Assembly: GCA_910575475.1 (NCBI GenBank)
Contig: CAJTGD010000004.1
Coordinates: 1-64,000, forward strand
Length of the DNA: 64,000 nt
Direction of reading: 5' to 3'
Origin: Lachnospiraceae bacterium
GTDB lineage: Bacteria; Bacillota; Clostridia; Lachnospirales; Lachnospiraceae
In this document: positions 36,316 to 44,127 of the stretch, in pieces
Layout of the letters: each line of letters starts with the position of its first letter
Numbering within the stretch: the stretch's first letter is position 1
The notes under the pieces: generated by a model
Told to the model about the DNA's origin: nothing
Database searches by the model: none
What the model saw: the letters and a program-made list of their open reading frames with translations, nothing else
Program-made: the position numbers and the translations under genes

Positions 36316-37168
36316 GGCGGTCTTTTTTGACTGGGACGGCACCGCGGTGACATCCAGAACGGCACCGGCAGAGGCGGCGGTATCGGCAATGCGGCCGCTG
36401 CTGGAGAAGGGGGTGAAGCTGGCGGTGATCAGCGGGACCACCCTGGAGAATATCGCGGGCGGGCGCATAGAAGAGTATTTTACGAAAAAACAGCTTGAGA
36501 ATCTATACTTGGGCCTGGGGCGGGGCGCTTATAATTATGAATTTCGGGATGGGACGCCCTATATCTTTGAAAACAAGATCCCGGATCAGAAAACGCTGCT
36601 GGATATCCACCGGATCTGTTTTGAGATCCATGTCCGGCTGAAAGAGCAGTACGGATTGGATACGGACATCGTTTTTTGCAGGCCCAACTACTGCAAGATT
36701 GACCTGATGGCGGACAATCTGAGGGGAGACCATTTGTTTATGCGGGAGGACGAACTCCATATGCTTCGGAAAAAGCTGAAAAACCATGGGATTCGCAGAG
36801 GGCTCATGGAGCTGCTGGAGCTGGCTGTTTCCATCGGGAAGGATTATGGGATCAAGGTGGTTCCCACCTGTGACGCAAAGTATCTGGAGGTGGGGGTGTC
36901 CAGCAAAAGTGACAACGTAGACGCGATCCTCGGCCGCATATCCCGGGAAAGCGGCATTCAGGCCGGGGACTGTGCGTTTTGGGGAGATGAATATGTGGGG
37001 ATAGAAGAAAACATTTTCGGCAGCGACAGCTTTATGCGTACCGGACGGACTTCGGCGGGGGATTTTTTTGATGTGTCGGAGGTAAGCGGGCAGCGGCCGG
37101 AAGGGGTGAAAATGGTGGGGGGAGGCGTGGAAAGGTTTTTGGAGTTTCTAAAGGGGCAGGGGTGTTAG
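36302..37168 (+). CDS. HAD-superfamily hydrolase/phosphatase (Cof-like)
   Basis: 288 residues. It has motifs DWDGT (nucleophile), SGTT, SSKSDN and GDEYVGIEEN, a type-II cap, and the same gene order as the paralogue at 14852. TTG 36302 is the start, overlapping GH65 by 14 bases. The conserved pairing in both operons suggests that it acts on a product of the GH65 reaction or on a phosphorylated sugar formed from it. The two HAD proteins are clearly more diverged from each other than the central parts of the GH65 genes are. Confidence 0.82.
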   Translation: MKKYKAVFFDWDGTAVTSRTAPAEAAVSAMRPLLEKGVKLAVISGTTLENIAGGRIEEYFTKKQLENLYLGLGRGAYNYEFRDGTPYIFENKIPDQKTLLDIHRICFEIHVRLKEQYGLDTDIVFCRPNYCKIDLMADNLRGDHLFMREDELHMLRKKLKNHGIRRGLMELLELAVSIGKDYGIKVVPTCDAKYLEVGVSSKSDNVDAILGRISRESGIQAGDCAFWGDEYVGIEENIFGSDSFMRTGRTSAGDFFDVSEVSGQRPEGVKMVGGGVERFLEFLKGQGC

Positions 37169-37280
37169 ATACGAGTGCTGTTATGTTCGTAAAGTGACTG
37201 ATTCCAGTCAGATAAAAACTGTGAATAGTAACGCGGTATTGCAGCTTATAAAATCCCGTCTTTGACAGTTTAAAAAAGAA

Positions 37281-37326
37281 AAAACTGCTATATCCCTTAT
37301 ATTTACTGGGGTATAGCAGTTTTTTG
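37281..37326 (+). terminator. Rho-independent terminator of the second GH65 operon
   Basis: AAAACTGCTATA (37281-37292) pairs with TATAGCAGTTTT around a 19-base loop, with a T-run to 37326. Confidence 0.9.
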
Positions 37327-37530
37327 TGTTGTCACGGACTTTGGTAATTTATTCCCGTCCTTTACTTTTTTCTGAATTGTTTTCATCTTACTTTTTGTTA
37401 TGAACTGATAATCGGTTCGAAAGCCGCAGGATTGAGTTACGATATAGGCTCTTTCTCCCATATGGTTATACGCCCTGATATCCTCAGAGTTCAGTCCGGC
37501 AAAAATGCGTAGACGGATACAAATTATTTA
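37303..37530 (-). pseudogene. possible 3' remnant of an unidentified gene
   Basis: An open minus-strand frame of about 75 codons ends at TAA 37305-37303. It reads GLNSEDIRAYNHMGERAYIV, followed by TQSCGFRTDYQ. It looks coding in character, and its upstream end is cut at a stop near the GntR promoter. The family was not recognised. Its final codons lie inside the terminator hairpin, so it may be residual. Confidence 0.35.
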
Positions 37531-37552
37531 TATGATATGGCTGTCTACCATA

Positions 37553-37602
37553 TTGACAACTGTCTTTATGTGTGTTATGCTGTATTTGTAGTAGTAATAC
37601 AG
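37553..37602 (+). promoter_or_regulatory. promoter and operator of the GntR-ABC operon
   Basis: TTGACA (37553-37558) and TATGCT (37576-37581) are spaced by 17 bases. Overlapping the end of the -10 box, CTGTATT (37580-37586) and AATACAG (37596-37602) form a 7-bp inverted repeat with a 9-base gap, a good candidate for autorepression by the adjacent YtrA-type regulator. Confidence 0.8.
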
Positions 37603-37627
37603 TTAAAGAAGAAATGGTGGTGAGAAT

Positions 37628-38011
37628 TTGGAAATAGTCGTAAGCAATAAAGCAAGCCGACCGCTGTATGAGCAAATTTCTTCACAGATTAAAGCGGCTA
37701 TTATAAGTGGAGAACTGAAAGCTGGTGAAGCGATTCCGTCTGTGCGTTCATTGGCAAAATCGCTGCACATCAGTATTCTTACAGTACAAAAGGCTTATGC
37801 AACTTTGCAGGAAGATGGTTTTATTGAAACAACTGCTGGAAAAGGCTGCTATGTGTCGGCACAAAACCAAGACTTCTATCTTGAAGAACAACAAAAGAAG
37901 ATAGAGGAAAAATTTACAGAGGCAATCGAAATTGCCCGCACAAGCGGAATATCTCTCAACAAGTTGACCGATTTGCTAACCCTTATGTATCAGGAGGATG
38001 ATGGAGAATGA
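37628..38011 (+). CDS. GntR-family regulator, YtrA subfamily
   Basis: 127 residues. A winged helix-turn-helix (residues about 10-75: RPLYEQISSQIKAAIISGEL, then IPSVRSLAKSLHISILTVQKAY) is followed by only a short helical tail, which defines the YtrA subgroup. It starts at TTG 37628 and overlaps the ABC ATPase by four bases. YtrA proteins repress their own operon and respond to cell-envelope or antibiotic stress; the operator at 37580-37602 fits autorepression. Confidence 0.9.
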   Translation: MEIVVSNKASRPLYEQISSQIKAAIISGELKAGEAIPSVRSLAKSLHISILTVQKAYATLQEDGFIETTAGKGCYVSAQNQDFYLEEQQKKIEEKFTEAIEIARTSGISLNKLTDLLTLMYQEDDGE

Positions 38012-38865
38012 ATGATGCTTTAATTATTTCAGGTCTAACTAAGACATATAAAGATTTTATGTTGAATGGAGTTTCATTTTCTGTTCCATGTGGTTCTATT
38101 GTAGGACTGATTGGCGAAAATGGAGCCGGAAAAAGTACAACTATCAATGCAGTGCTGGGACTTATTCAGAAAGAGGCCGGCAGCATCTGTGTTTTAGGTA
38201 AAGAGCAACTAGATAACGAAATCAAGGAACAGATTGGTGTCGTATTTGACGGCAATAACTATCCTGAAATCTTTTCTACCCGAAAACTCAACCGGGTTAT
38301 GAAAGACATTTATCATTCATGGGAAGAACACACATTCCTGAACCTTTTGAAAAAATTTTCTTTACCTGCTGATAAACCGATTAAGCAATTTTCAAAAGGA
38401 ATGAAAATGAAATTGGCAATCGCGGTTGCCTTGTCCCATAATTCTAAACTACTGATTTTGGATGAAGCCACAAGTGGACTTGATCCCGTCATACGAGATG
38501 ATATATTAGACATCTTGTTGGACTTTGCACAGGACGAAACTCATTCTATTTTGATTTCTTCGCACATCACTACGGACCTTGAAAAAATTGCTGACTACAT
38601 TGTTTTTATTCACGAAGGGCAAGTAGTATTCTCAAAGCCGAAGGATGAGCTGATCGAGCAGTATGGTATCATTAAGTGTGGAGCCGCGCAGTTCGAGGCA
38701 TTGGATAAATCGGACATCATCGTATATCGCAAGATGGATTATGAATGGCAGGCGCTGGTTGCTGATCGTGCTGCCATGAAGAAAAAATATCCCAAAGCAC
38801 TGATTGATTCAGCTTCGATTGACGAAATTATGCTTCTCTATGTAAAAGGAGAAAGGGGGAAATAA
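38008..38865 (+). CDS. ABC transporter ATP-binding protein
   Basis: 285 residues. Walker A is GENGAGKSTT, signature FSKGMKMKL, Walker B LLILDEA, and the switch His is in ISSHITTDLE. The C-terminal extension of about 70 residues is typical of exporters with a GntR regulator. It works with the small permease at 38867. Base composition is more AT-rich than the sugar operons. The substrate is unknown, perhaps an antimicrobial or lipid-linked compound. Confidence 0.9.
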   Translation: MNDALIISGLTKTYKDFMLNGVSFSVPCGSIVGLIGENGAGKSTTINAVLGLIQKEAGSICVLGKEQLDNEIKEQIGVVFDGNNYPEIFSTRKLNRVMKDIYHSWEEHTFLNLLKKFSLPADKPIKQFSKGMKMKLAIAVALSHNSKLLILDEATSGLDPVIRDDILDILLDFAQDETHSILISSHITTDLEKIADYIVFIHEGQVVFSKPKDELIEQYGIIKCGAAQFEALDKSDIIVYRKMDYEWQALVADRAAMKKKYPKALIDSASIDEIMLLYVKGERGK

Positions 38866-38866
38866 A

Positions 38867-39475
38867 ATGAAAGGCTTATTACTGAAAGATTATTATTTAA
38901 TCAAGTCTGTGCTATATATCATACTCGTAGTTTTTGCGGTGGCTGGAATAGGAATGTCTTTTTTGACTTCCACATGGGTTTTAACTGTAATCGCAACTGT
39001 TATGCTCGGAATGATCTCTGTAACGACGATAAATATGGACAGAAACTCTGGTTGGAAAAAAGTTTCGATTGTTTTACCGGTATCCAGAACGGCTGTTTTA
39101 GACTGTAAATATATCTTGTATTTACTACTTAGTGGGATCGGTTTGCTTTTAGGTGTCATTCTGGGTGTTGTGGCATCCATTATAAAAGGTCAATTTGACG
39201 ATCAATCTATGATGCTGTTTGTTGGTATCAGCGTTGCTATGGCATTGTTTTCTGGAAGCATGACAATACCACTCACATTCCTGCTTAGTGAAGAAAAAAG
39301 TATGTTGGCTTTAATCATTGCGTACCCTCTTTCCTCTTTCGTATTTGTAGGAGCTGCGCTACTAATTGATAACAAGCTGCTCGCTTGTGGTCTTGTGACT
39401 ATTGTAGGTGTATTACTTTATGCGATTTCGTGGCTGATTTCGAGAAAACAAATTATAAATAAGGATATGACTTAA
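38867..39475 (+). CDS. ABC-2 type permease (ABC2_membrane family)
   Basis: 202 residues with six hydrophobic segments (from VLYIILVVFAVAGIGM to VTIVGVLLYAISWLI). The WKKVSIVLPVSRTAVLDCKY segment after the second helix is typical of ABC-2 permeases linked to YtrA operons. It starts one base after the ATPase stop, with AAGGGGG upstream. A strong terminator follows 23 bases after the stop. Confidence 0.85.
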   Translation: MKGLLLKDYYLIKSVLYIILVVFAVAGIGMSFLTSTWVLTVIATVMLGMISVTTINMDRNSGWKKVSIVLPVSRTAVLDCKYILYLLLSGIGLLLGVILGVVASIIKGQFDDQSMMLFVGISVAMALFSGSMTIPLTFLLSEEKSMLALIIAYPLSSFVFVGAALLIDNKLLACGLVTIVGVLLYAISWLISRKQIINKDMT

Positions 39476-39498
39476 AAAAAGACATCTCTTTATAACAG

Positions 39499-39539
39499 CA
39501 GGACAAAAAAAGATATAGCTTTTTTGTCCTGTTTTTTTT
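39499..39539 (+). terminator. Rho-independent terminator of the GntR-ABC operon
   Basis: CAGGACAAAAAA (39499-39510) pairs with TTTTTTGTCCTG (39520-39531), followed by a run of T to 39539. Confidence 0.92.
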
Positions 39540-39659
39540 ATTGCCCGGAAAAAAGTCCAAATAAGGGGATAAATCTGGATAATTCAAAGAAAGTTTTCAT
39601 CAGAGGGATTCGGTATAATATGAATCAAGGTAAGAGAAAAAGAAAAGGAGAACAAAACA

Positions 39660-40772
39660 ATGAGCAAATTGAGAGTAGCAATTGTTGGATGCGGCGGTAT
39701 CGCAAATCAGAAGCATATGCCTTCGATCAAGGCGAATGAGGATAAGGCTGTTATGGTAGCGTTCTGTGACATCATTCCGGAGCGGGCGGAGAAGGCATGT
39801 AAAGAATACGGCGCAGAGGGCGCGAAGGTTTACACAGATTACAAGGAGATGCTGGCGGATACGAGCATCGAGATTGATGTGGTTCATGTATGTACCCCCA
39901 ATGTAGCGCACTGCCCGATCACGGTTGCTTCCTTTGAGGCAGGCAAGCATGTGATGTGTGAAAAGCCTATGGCGCACAATACCGAGGATGCCCGGAAGAT
40001 GCTGGACGCATGGAAGAAATCCGGCAAGAAATTTACGATCGGCTACCAGAATCGTCTCCGCGACGATACCCAGACGCTGCACGCTTCCTGTGAAGCAGGG
40101 GAGCTTGGGGATATCTATTTTGCAAAGGCACACGCGCTGAGAAGAAGAGCGGTTCCTACCTGGGGCGTATTCCCGAACAAGGCGCTGCAGGGCGGCGGTC
40201 CGCTGATCGATATCGGAACCCATGCGCTGGACATCACACTGTGGATGATGAACAACTACGAGCCGGCTTCCGTATCCGGACAGGTATTCTACAAGCTGGG
40301 ACGCCAGGCGGACGGCCCGGAAGGAAATGTATTCGGCCCATGGGATCCGGAGACCTTTGAGGTAGAGGATTCCGCGTTCGGACTGGTAAAGATGAAAAAC
40401 GGAGCGACCATTTATCTGGAAGCATCCTGGGCGCTGAACGTACTGAAGTCCATGGAAGCGTCCACCACACTGTGCGGAACCAAGGGCGGAGCAGAGATCC
40501 ATCACGGCGGAAGCTATCCCCAGGACGAGCTGATCTATAACACGGTAGAACACAACCAGTTGATGGAAAAGACCATCTCCCCGGCAGGCGTGGTAGACTT
40601 CTTCGAGGGCGGCGCGGCAGCAGAGGCAGTGAGAGAGCAGGAGCAGTGGCTGAACGCGATTATCAACGACGGCGAGCCCCTTGTAAAACCGGAGCAGGCA
40701 TTTGTAGTGACCCAGATCCTGGAAGCAATCTACAAATCCGCAGAGACCGGGAAAGAGATTTACTTTGATTAA
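39660..40772 (+). CDS. Gfo/Idh/MocA oxidoreductase, DgpA-like glycoside 3-oxidase
   Basis: 370 residues. The NAD-binding loop is IVGCGGIANQKHMPS, the catalytic Lys lies in CEKPMAHNTEDA, and the substrate pocket segment is GGGPLIDIGTHALDITLWMM. It is the first gene of a set with a DUF6379 protein and a TIM-barrel protein. This is the order and content of the dgpA-dgpB-dgpC genes of puerarin-degrading gut Lachnospiraceae, in which DgpA oxidises the sugar C3 hydroxyl of the C-glycoside so that DgpB-DgpC can split the carbon-carbon bond. The start ATG 39660 has AAGGAGAACAAAACA upstream. A close paralogue lies at 60063. Assignment is by context plus motifs; O-glycosides may also be substrates. Confidence 0.85.
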   Translation: MSKLRVAIVGCGGIANQKHMPSIKANEDKAVMVAFCDIIPERAEKACKEYGAEGAKVYTDYKEMLADTSIEIDVVHVCTPNVAHCPITVASFEAGKHVMCEKPMAHNTEDARKMLDAWKKSGKKFTIGYQNRLRDDTQTLHASCEAGELGDIYFAKAHALRRRAVPTWGVFPNKALQGGGPLIDIGTHALDITLWMMNNYEPASVSGQVFYKLGRQADGPEGNVFGPWDPETFEVEDSAFGLVKMKNGATIYLEASWALNVLKSMEASTTLCGTKGGAEIHHGGSYPQDELIYNTVEHNQLMEKTISPAGVVDFFEGGAAAEAVREQEQWLNAIINDGEPLVKPEQAFVVTQILEAIYKSAETGKEIYFD

Positions 40773-40778
40773 AAGTCA

Positions 40779-40839
40779 GGAACAGTCTCGGACATAAGCT
40801 GCGAAGCAGTGAATAGTCTGCAAAGCAGACGTGTCTGAG
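40779..40839 (+). other. predicted three-way-junction RNA structure between dgpA-like and dgpB-like genes
   Basis: CTCGGACA (40787-40794) pairs with TGTCTGAG (40832-40839) with one G-U wobble, enclosing two hairpins: CTGC-GAA-GCAG (40799-40809) and GTCTGC-AAA-GCAGAC (40816-40830). The flanking GGAAC (40779-40783) and GTTCC (about 40847-40851) could extend the closing helix. No T-run follows. Confidence 0.65.
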
Positions 40840-40876
40840 GCCTGCGGTTCCGGACAGATGGGAAGAACAGCGCATT

Positions 40877-40893
40877 GCGCAAATTGGTTACAA
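40877..40893 (+). repeat. tail of the 5'-leader element, copy D
   Basis: GCGCAAATTGGTTACAA matches the end of copy B and, with one change, copies A and C. It again lies just upstream of a Shine-Dalgarno (AGGAGGG) and start codon at 40914. The upstream half of the element is replaced by the three-way junction. Confidence 0.75.
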
Positions 40894-40913
40894 TAAATGC
40901 AGGAGGGAAGAAA

Positions 40914-41309
40914 ATGGCGGGCAGACAGATTTATAATCCGGATGGATTTAAGAATGTAGAAGAAAATGGAAAGATTACGGGATATCAGTTTCAGTTTAAG
41001 GCGCAGTACTATCGTGGATTTACTTTATCCATCGTGCGCGACATCCAGGTCAATGTGGACGGAGAGGACGCGGCACGGGAGGATATCCGTTTTACCGTGA
41101 ACGGGGAGACTTTCACGCTGGAAGAAATGCGCACCGTAGTAGATTCTGATTATCGCTGGGAATTCGGCGACTATGCGACAGTGACCGTGCAAAAGGAAGG
41201 CGGGCTTGCAAAGGGAACGCATCATATCAAGGCAATGCAGATCATTGCCCCATCCTATATGCCGTTCCAGACAGAGGCATTGTGTGAAGCTGATTTTGAG
41301 ATTGCCTGA
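40914..41309 (+). CDS. DUF6379 / C-glycoside deglycosidase beta-subunit-like protein
   Basis: 131 residues, the length of DgpB/CarB-type beta subunits. Diagnostic stretches are FQFKAQYYRGFTLSIVRDI, VDGEDAAREDIRFTVNGETF, then YRWEFGDYATVTV and the C-terminal PSYMPFQT. In characterised enzymes this subunit binds the TIM-barrel alpha subunit and shapes the active site. It lies between the oxidoreductase and the TIM-barrel gene, as in known cassettes. The start at ATG 40914 is set by GCAGGAGGG; an earlier in-frame ATG lies in the repeat tail. I am confident of the family, less so of the exact substrate. Confidence 0.85.
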   Translation: MAGRQIYNPDGFKNVEENGKITGYQFQFKAQYYRGFTLSIVRDIQVNVDGEDAAREDIRFTVNGETFTLEEMRTVVDSDYRWEFGDYATVTVQKEGGLAKGTHHIKAMQIIAPSYMPFQTEALCEADFEIA

Positions 41310-41398
41310 GGCAATTGTCAGATCATGAACCCGGGGGCATCCGTGACGGCCATGGGGCCGTTTCATAAGACTTAGAAAAAAAGCAGGAGGAAAAAATT

Positions 41399-42454
41399 AT
41401 GAGCTATGATATCAAAAGAAGCGTTTCCCTGTATAGTTATCAGGATGAATATTATGATGGAAAATTAGACCTGGAGGGCTGTCTGAGAGAGACTGCGAAG
41501 ACAGGGGCAACCGGTGTGGAGCTTTTGGCGGAGCAGATGATCCGCAGGTTCCCGCTTCCGATCGAGACACAGGAGTTCAGAGACCAGTGGTTTGGATGGC
41601 TGAAAAAATACAACCTGGAGCCGTCCTGCTATGATGCGTTTCTGGAAAATAAGATCTATGACAACCGGACCCTGTCGCTGGGCGAGCAGATCAATATGAT
41701 GAAGCGTGACATCCGTCTGGCTTCCATGCTGGGATTTAAGAATCTGCGTACCCTGGTGTCTACTCCGATGGACGTGATCGAAGGAAGCCTGGACTACGCC
41801 GCGGAAATGGATGTGAAGATCGGGCTGGAGGTGCACGCTCCGTTTTCATTAAATTCCGGCTGGGCGGACGGATATATGGAAATGATCCACAAGACCGGAA
41901 CGAAGCATTTCGGATTTATTCCGGATATGGGAATCTTCTGCAGGAACATTCCGGATGTGCTGCGGGATAAGGCGAGACGGCAGGGCGCGTCCGAGGAATG
42001 CATCAAGATCGTAGACGATTCTTATGCACAGCGTCTTGAAAAAGGATTTGTAAAGATCAAATACGACCTGAACCTTGGCAAAGCCAACATGGAATACCGG
42101 ATGGCCAACGGCATGAAGGAAATGATGGACGCTGTAGAAAAGGCAGGCGGCGGCCCGGCAGATAAGGCTTACGCCGGGGCATCCTTTACATATTCCTGGT
42201 CCGAGCCGCAGGATCTGATCGACAACATTGATTACATTTTCCATACCCATGCGAAGTTCTACAATGTACATGAGGATTATGTGGAGACGGCAGTTGCCAT
42301 CCCGGAGGTGGTAGAGGCATTTAAGAAAGCCGGATATAAGGGCTTCCTGAGTTCCGAGTATGAAGGCGGAGAGCATCTGCGCGATGTGGGTGTGGACAGC
42401 ATCGAGCAGGTACGCCGTCATCAGGAAGCAATGCGCAGGGCGATCGAAGGATAG
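41399..42454 (+). CDS. TIM-barrel protein, C-glycoside deglycosidase alpha-subunit-like (DgpC-like)
   Basis: 351 residues of the sugar phosphate isomerase/epimerase (xylose isomerase-like) fold. Likely metal ligands are Glu in KIGLEVHAP, Asp in FIPDMGIF, a His in the YIFHTHAKFYNVHED region and Glu in FLSSEYEGGEHL. DgpC/CarC-type alpha subunits use this metal site to abstract a proton from the 3-keto glycoside and expel the aglycone. An AGGAGG precedes ATG 41399. The 89-base gap from the beta-subunit gene contains an ACGGCC-ATGG-GGCCGT hairpin. It is probably the last gene of the unit. Confidence 0.85.
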   Translation: MSYDIKRSVSLYSYQDEYYDGKLDLEGCLRETAKTGATGVELLAEQMIRRFPLPIETQEFRDQWFGWLKKYNLEPSCYDAFLENKIYDNRTLSLGEQINMMKRDIRLASMLGFKNLRTLVSTPMDVIEGSLDYAAEMDVKIGLEVHAPFSLNSGWADGYMEMIHKTGTKHFGFIPDMGIFCRNIPDVLRDKARRQGASEECIKIVDDSYAQRLEKGFVKIKYDLNLGKANMEYRMANGMKEMMDAVEKAGGGPADKAYAGASFTYSWSEPQDLIDNIDYIFHTHAKFYNVHEDYVETAVAIPEVVEAFKKAGYKGFLSSEYEGGEHLRDVGVDSIEQVRRHQEAMRRAIEG

Positions 42455-42522
42455 GAGTGACTGGTCACACTCAATGTTATTTACTTAAGGAAGGGGCATA
42501 TCAGGAATGATAGCCCCTGAGT

Positions 42523-42648
42523 CTATTTTCTCTTCTTGAATTTTTCCACTGAAAATTCATATGCTTCTTGAATAAGGGGCTTTAACTGTTCCAATGTCTG
42601 ATTGACGCTTACCCATCCTATCCAAGCATAAACCGGGTGGTAGAAGGG
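42523..42648 (-). pseudogene. 3' remnant of an unidentified small-protein gene (MmcQ/YjbR-like tail?)
   Basis: A minus-strand frame of 41 codons, YHPVYAWIGWVSVNQTLEQL then KPLIQEAYEFSVEKFKK, ends at TAG 42525-42523 and is cut upstream by another TAG. The tail resembles the end of MmcQ/YjbR-type proteins, but the match is from memory and weak. Confidence 0.35.
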
Positions 42649-42690
42649 CTACGATCCCTCAAAGGATGTTTGATTTCTAATTCGATAATC

Positions 42691-42714
42691 GAGTTAAAAT
42701 TAGAAATTTAACTC
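42691..42714. promoter_or_regulatory. GAGTTAAA inverted repeat, candidate operator
   Basis: GAGTTAAA (42691-42698) and TTTAACTC (42707-42714) are perfect complements around eight bases, just upstream of the TATACT box of the following gene. Confidence 0.45.
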
Positions 42715-42772
42715 AACAAATGAATTAAAATGAGTTATACTAAAATCGAATTAGAGATCAGGAGGGATTGAA

Positions 42773-43851
42773 ATGCGTACAATTCCCGAAAAGGAGACTT
42801 TGGATACTGAGTTCAAAAGTGATTTGAAATGTTATCCGGATCACGATTTGATAGAAGAAATTGTAGGTATGTCTAATACGGCAGGAGGATTTCTGTTCCT
42901 TGGAGTTGAGGATGATGGCATGATTACCAGAGTTCATAAAAAGCATAAGGATTCCATTGGTGTTATGGCATTGATTGCAAACAGCACGGTTCCGCCAATT
43001 TCTGTAAGAGCAGAAATTATTACGGAAGAGAATTTGGATGTCCTGAAAATTGAAGTGCCGAGAAGCCGCGGCGTTGTATCAACTGCATCTGGTAAAATTC
43101 TAAGAAGAAGGCTAAAATTTGACGGCAGTCCGGAAGTGATTCCCATGTATTCCTATGAAATCCCATCACGGCTGGCAGAGTTGGGAATGCTTGACTATTC
43201 AGCCCAGCCCCTTGCAGGGGCTACATTGGATGATCTTGATCCAAACCAACGGGTCAGACTGCGTAAAATTATTCAAAGCAGGCAGGGCGGAGAAAAGAAT
43301 CTTCTTGCGCTTCCGGATGATGAATTAGATATTGCGCTGCGTCTTGTTACAGAGGCTGCCGGAAAGTATGTCCCGACAGTGACGGGGATGCTTTTGATTG
43401 GAAAAGAAGACCGGATCGCAGAATTGATACCCACAGCTAAAGCTGTATTTCAGGTTCTGGAAGGAACTGCGGTCCGAATGAATGAGGACAGCAATAAATC
43501 ATTACTTGAGCTTTTTGAAACCTTTGAAATGTATGTGAAAGCATGGAATCCTGAAAGAGAGACGGAATATGGATTATTTAGGATTCCAATTCCGGAATTT
43601 GATTGGGCTGCTTTCCGTGAAGGCTTAGTAAATGCATTTTGCCATAGAGATTATACGATACTTGGCGCGGTAAGGGTGCTGATAGACGATGAAGGAATGT
43701 GTATCAGTAACCCAGGCGGTTTTATAGATGGAGTGAATCTGAAGTAACTCCTTCCCAGGCATATACGATAATCAAAAAATTGCAGGATGAAGGCCGTCTG
43801 GAATTATTGTGTGGCGGAAAGTATTCCAAGTATAGAGTAGTTTCATTCTAG
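42773..43851 (+). pseudogene. AlbA_2/Schlafen-type ATP-binding regulator with its C-terminal part deleted
   Basis: The first 324 codons (42773-43747) encode an AlbA_2 domain (EKETLDTEFKSDLKCYPDHD, NTAGGFLFLGVEDDG) and the start of a GHKL-like ATPase region (FREGLVNAFCHRDY, ISNPGGFIDG). The frame then stops at TAA 43745. In another frame, from about 43743 to 43851, the typical winged-helix end continues (TPSQAYTIIKKLQDEGRLEL). The usual gene is about 150-200 codons longer, so a deletion with frameshift fused two distant parts. A shortened protein may still be made from ATG 42773 (AGGAGGG upstream). Confidence 0.75.
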
Positions 43852-43906
43852 TACAGCATTGCTCATCCATTTGCAGTGCTGTTTATCGCAATATATTGCT
43901 GAAAAG

Positions 43907-44032
43907 ATGACACTGGAAGACAATACAGAGATTGTCCATTCAGAACGATTGGAAAATGGGGAGGCAAAGGTGTATATTGAAACCCCGGATGCAAAGGACT
44001 GCTTTCATAGCATTCAGCCTATTAACAGATAG
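43907..44032 (+). pseudogene. N-terminal fragment of an unidentified small protein
   Basis: 41 codons beginning MTLEDNTEIVHSERLENGEA and VYIETPDAKDCFHS, then stopping at TAG 44032. The sequence looks like a genuine N terminus that loses homology after about 34 residues. No family is named. It lies in the same decayed interval as the AlbA-type remnant. Confidence 0.35.
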
Positions 44033-44127
44033 CATAATATGTATTTTATTCTGCCCGGATGTCTGTGGTATAATTCCATCGAATAGCGAAAGAAAATATT
44101 CTATGAATAGAAAGCAGAGGTTGTCCG

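Larger units (their letters stand above)
37169..37627. other. intergenic region between second GH65 operon and GntR-regulated exporter
   Basis: This holds the operon terminator, a minus-strand coding remnant (37303-37530) and the GntR promoter/operator. No complete gene is seen. Confidence 0.6.
42455..42772. other. intergenic region with a minus-strand gene remnant and an inverted repeat
   Basis: This holds the 3' remnant at 42523-42648 and the inverted repeat at 42691-42714, with TATACT at 42736-42741 serving the AlbA-type gene. No intact gene is seen. Confidence 0.55.
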
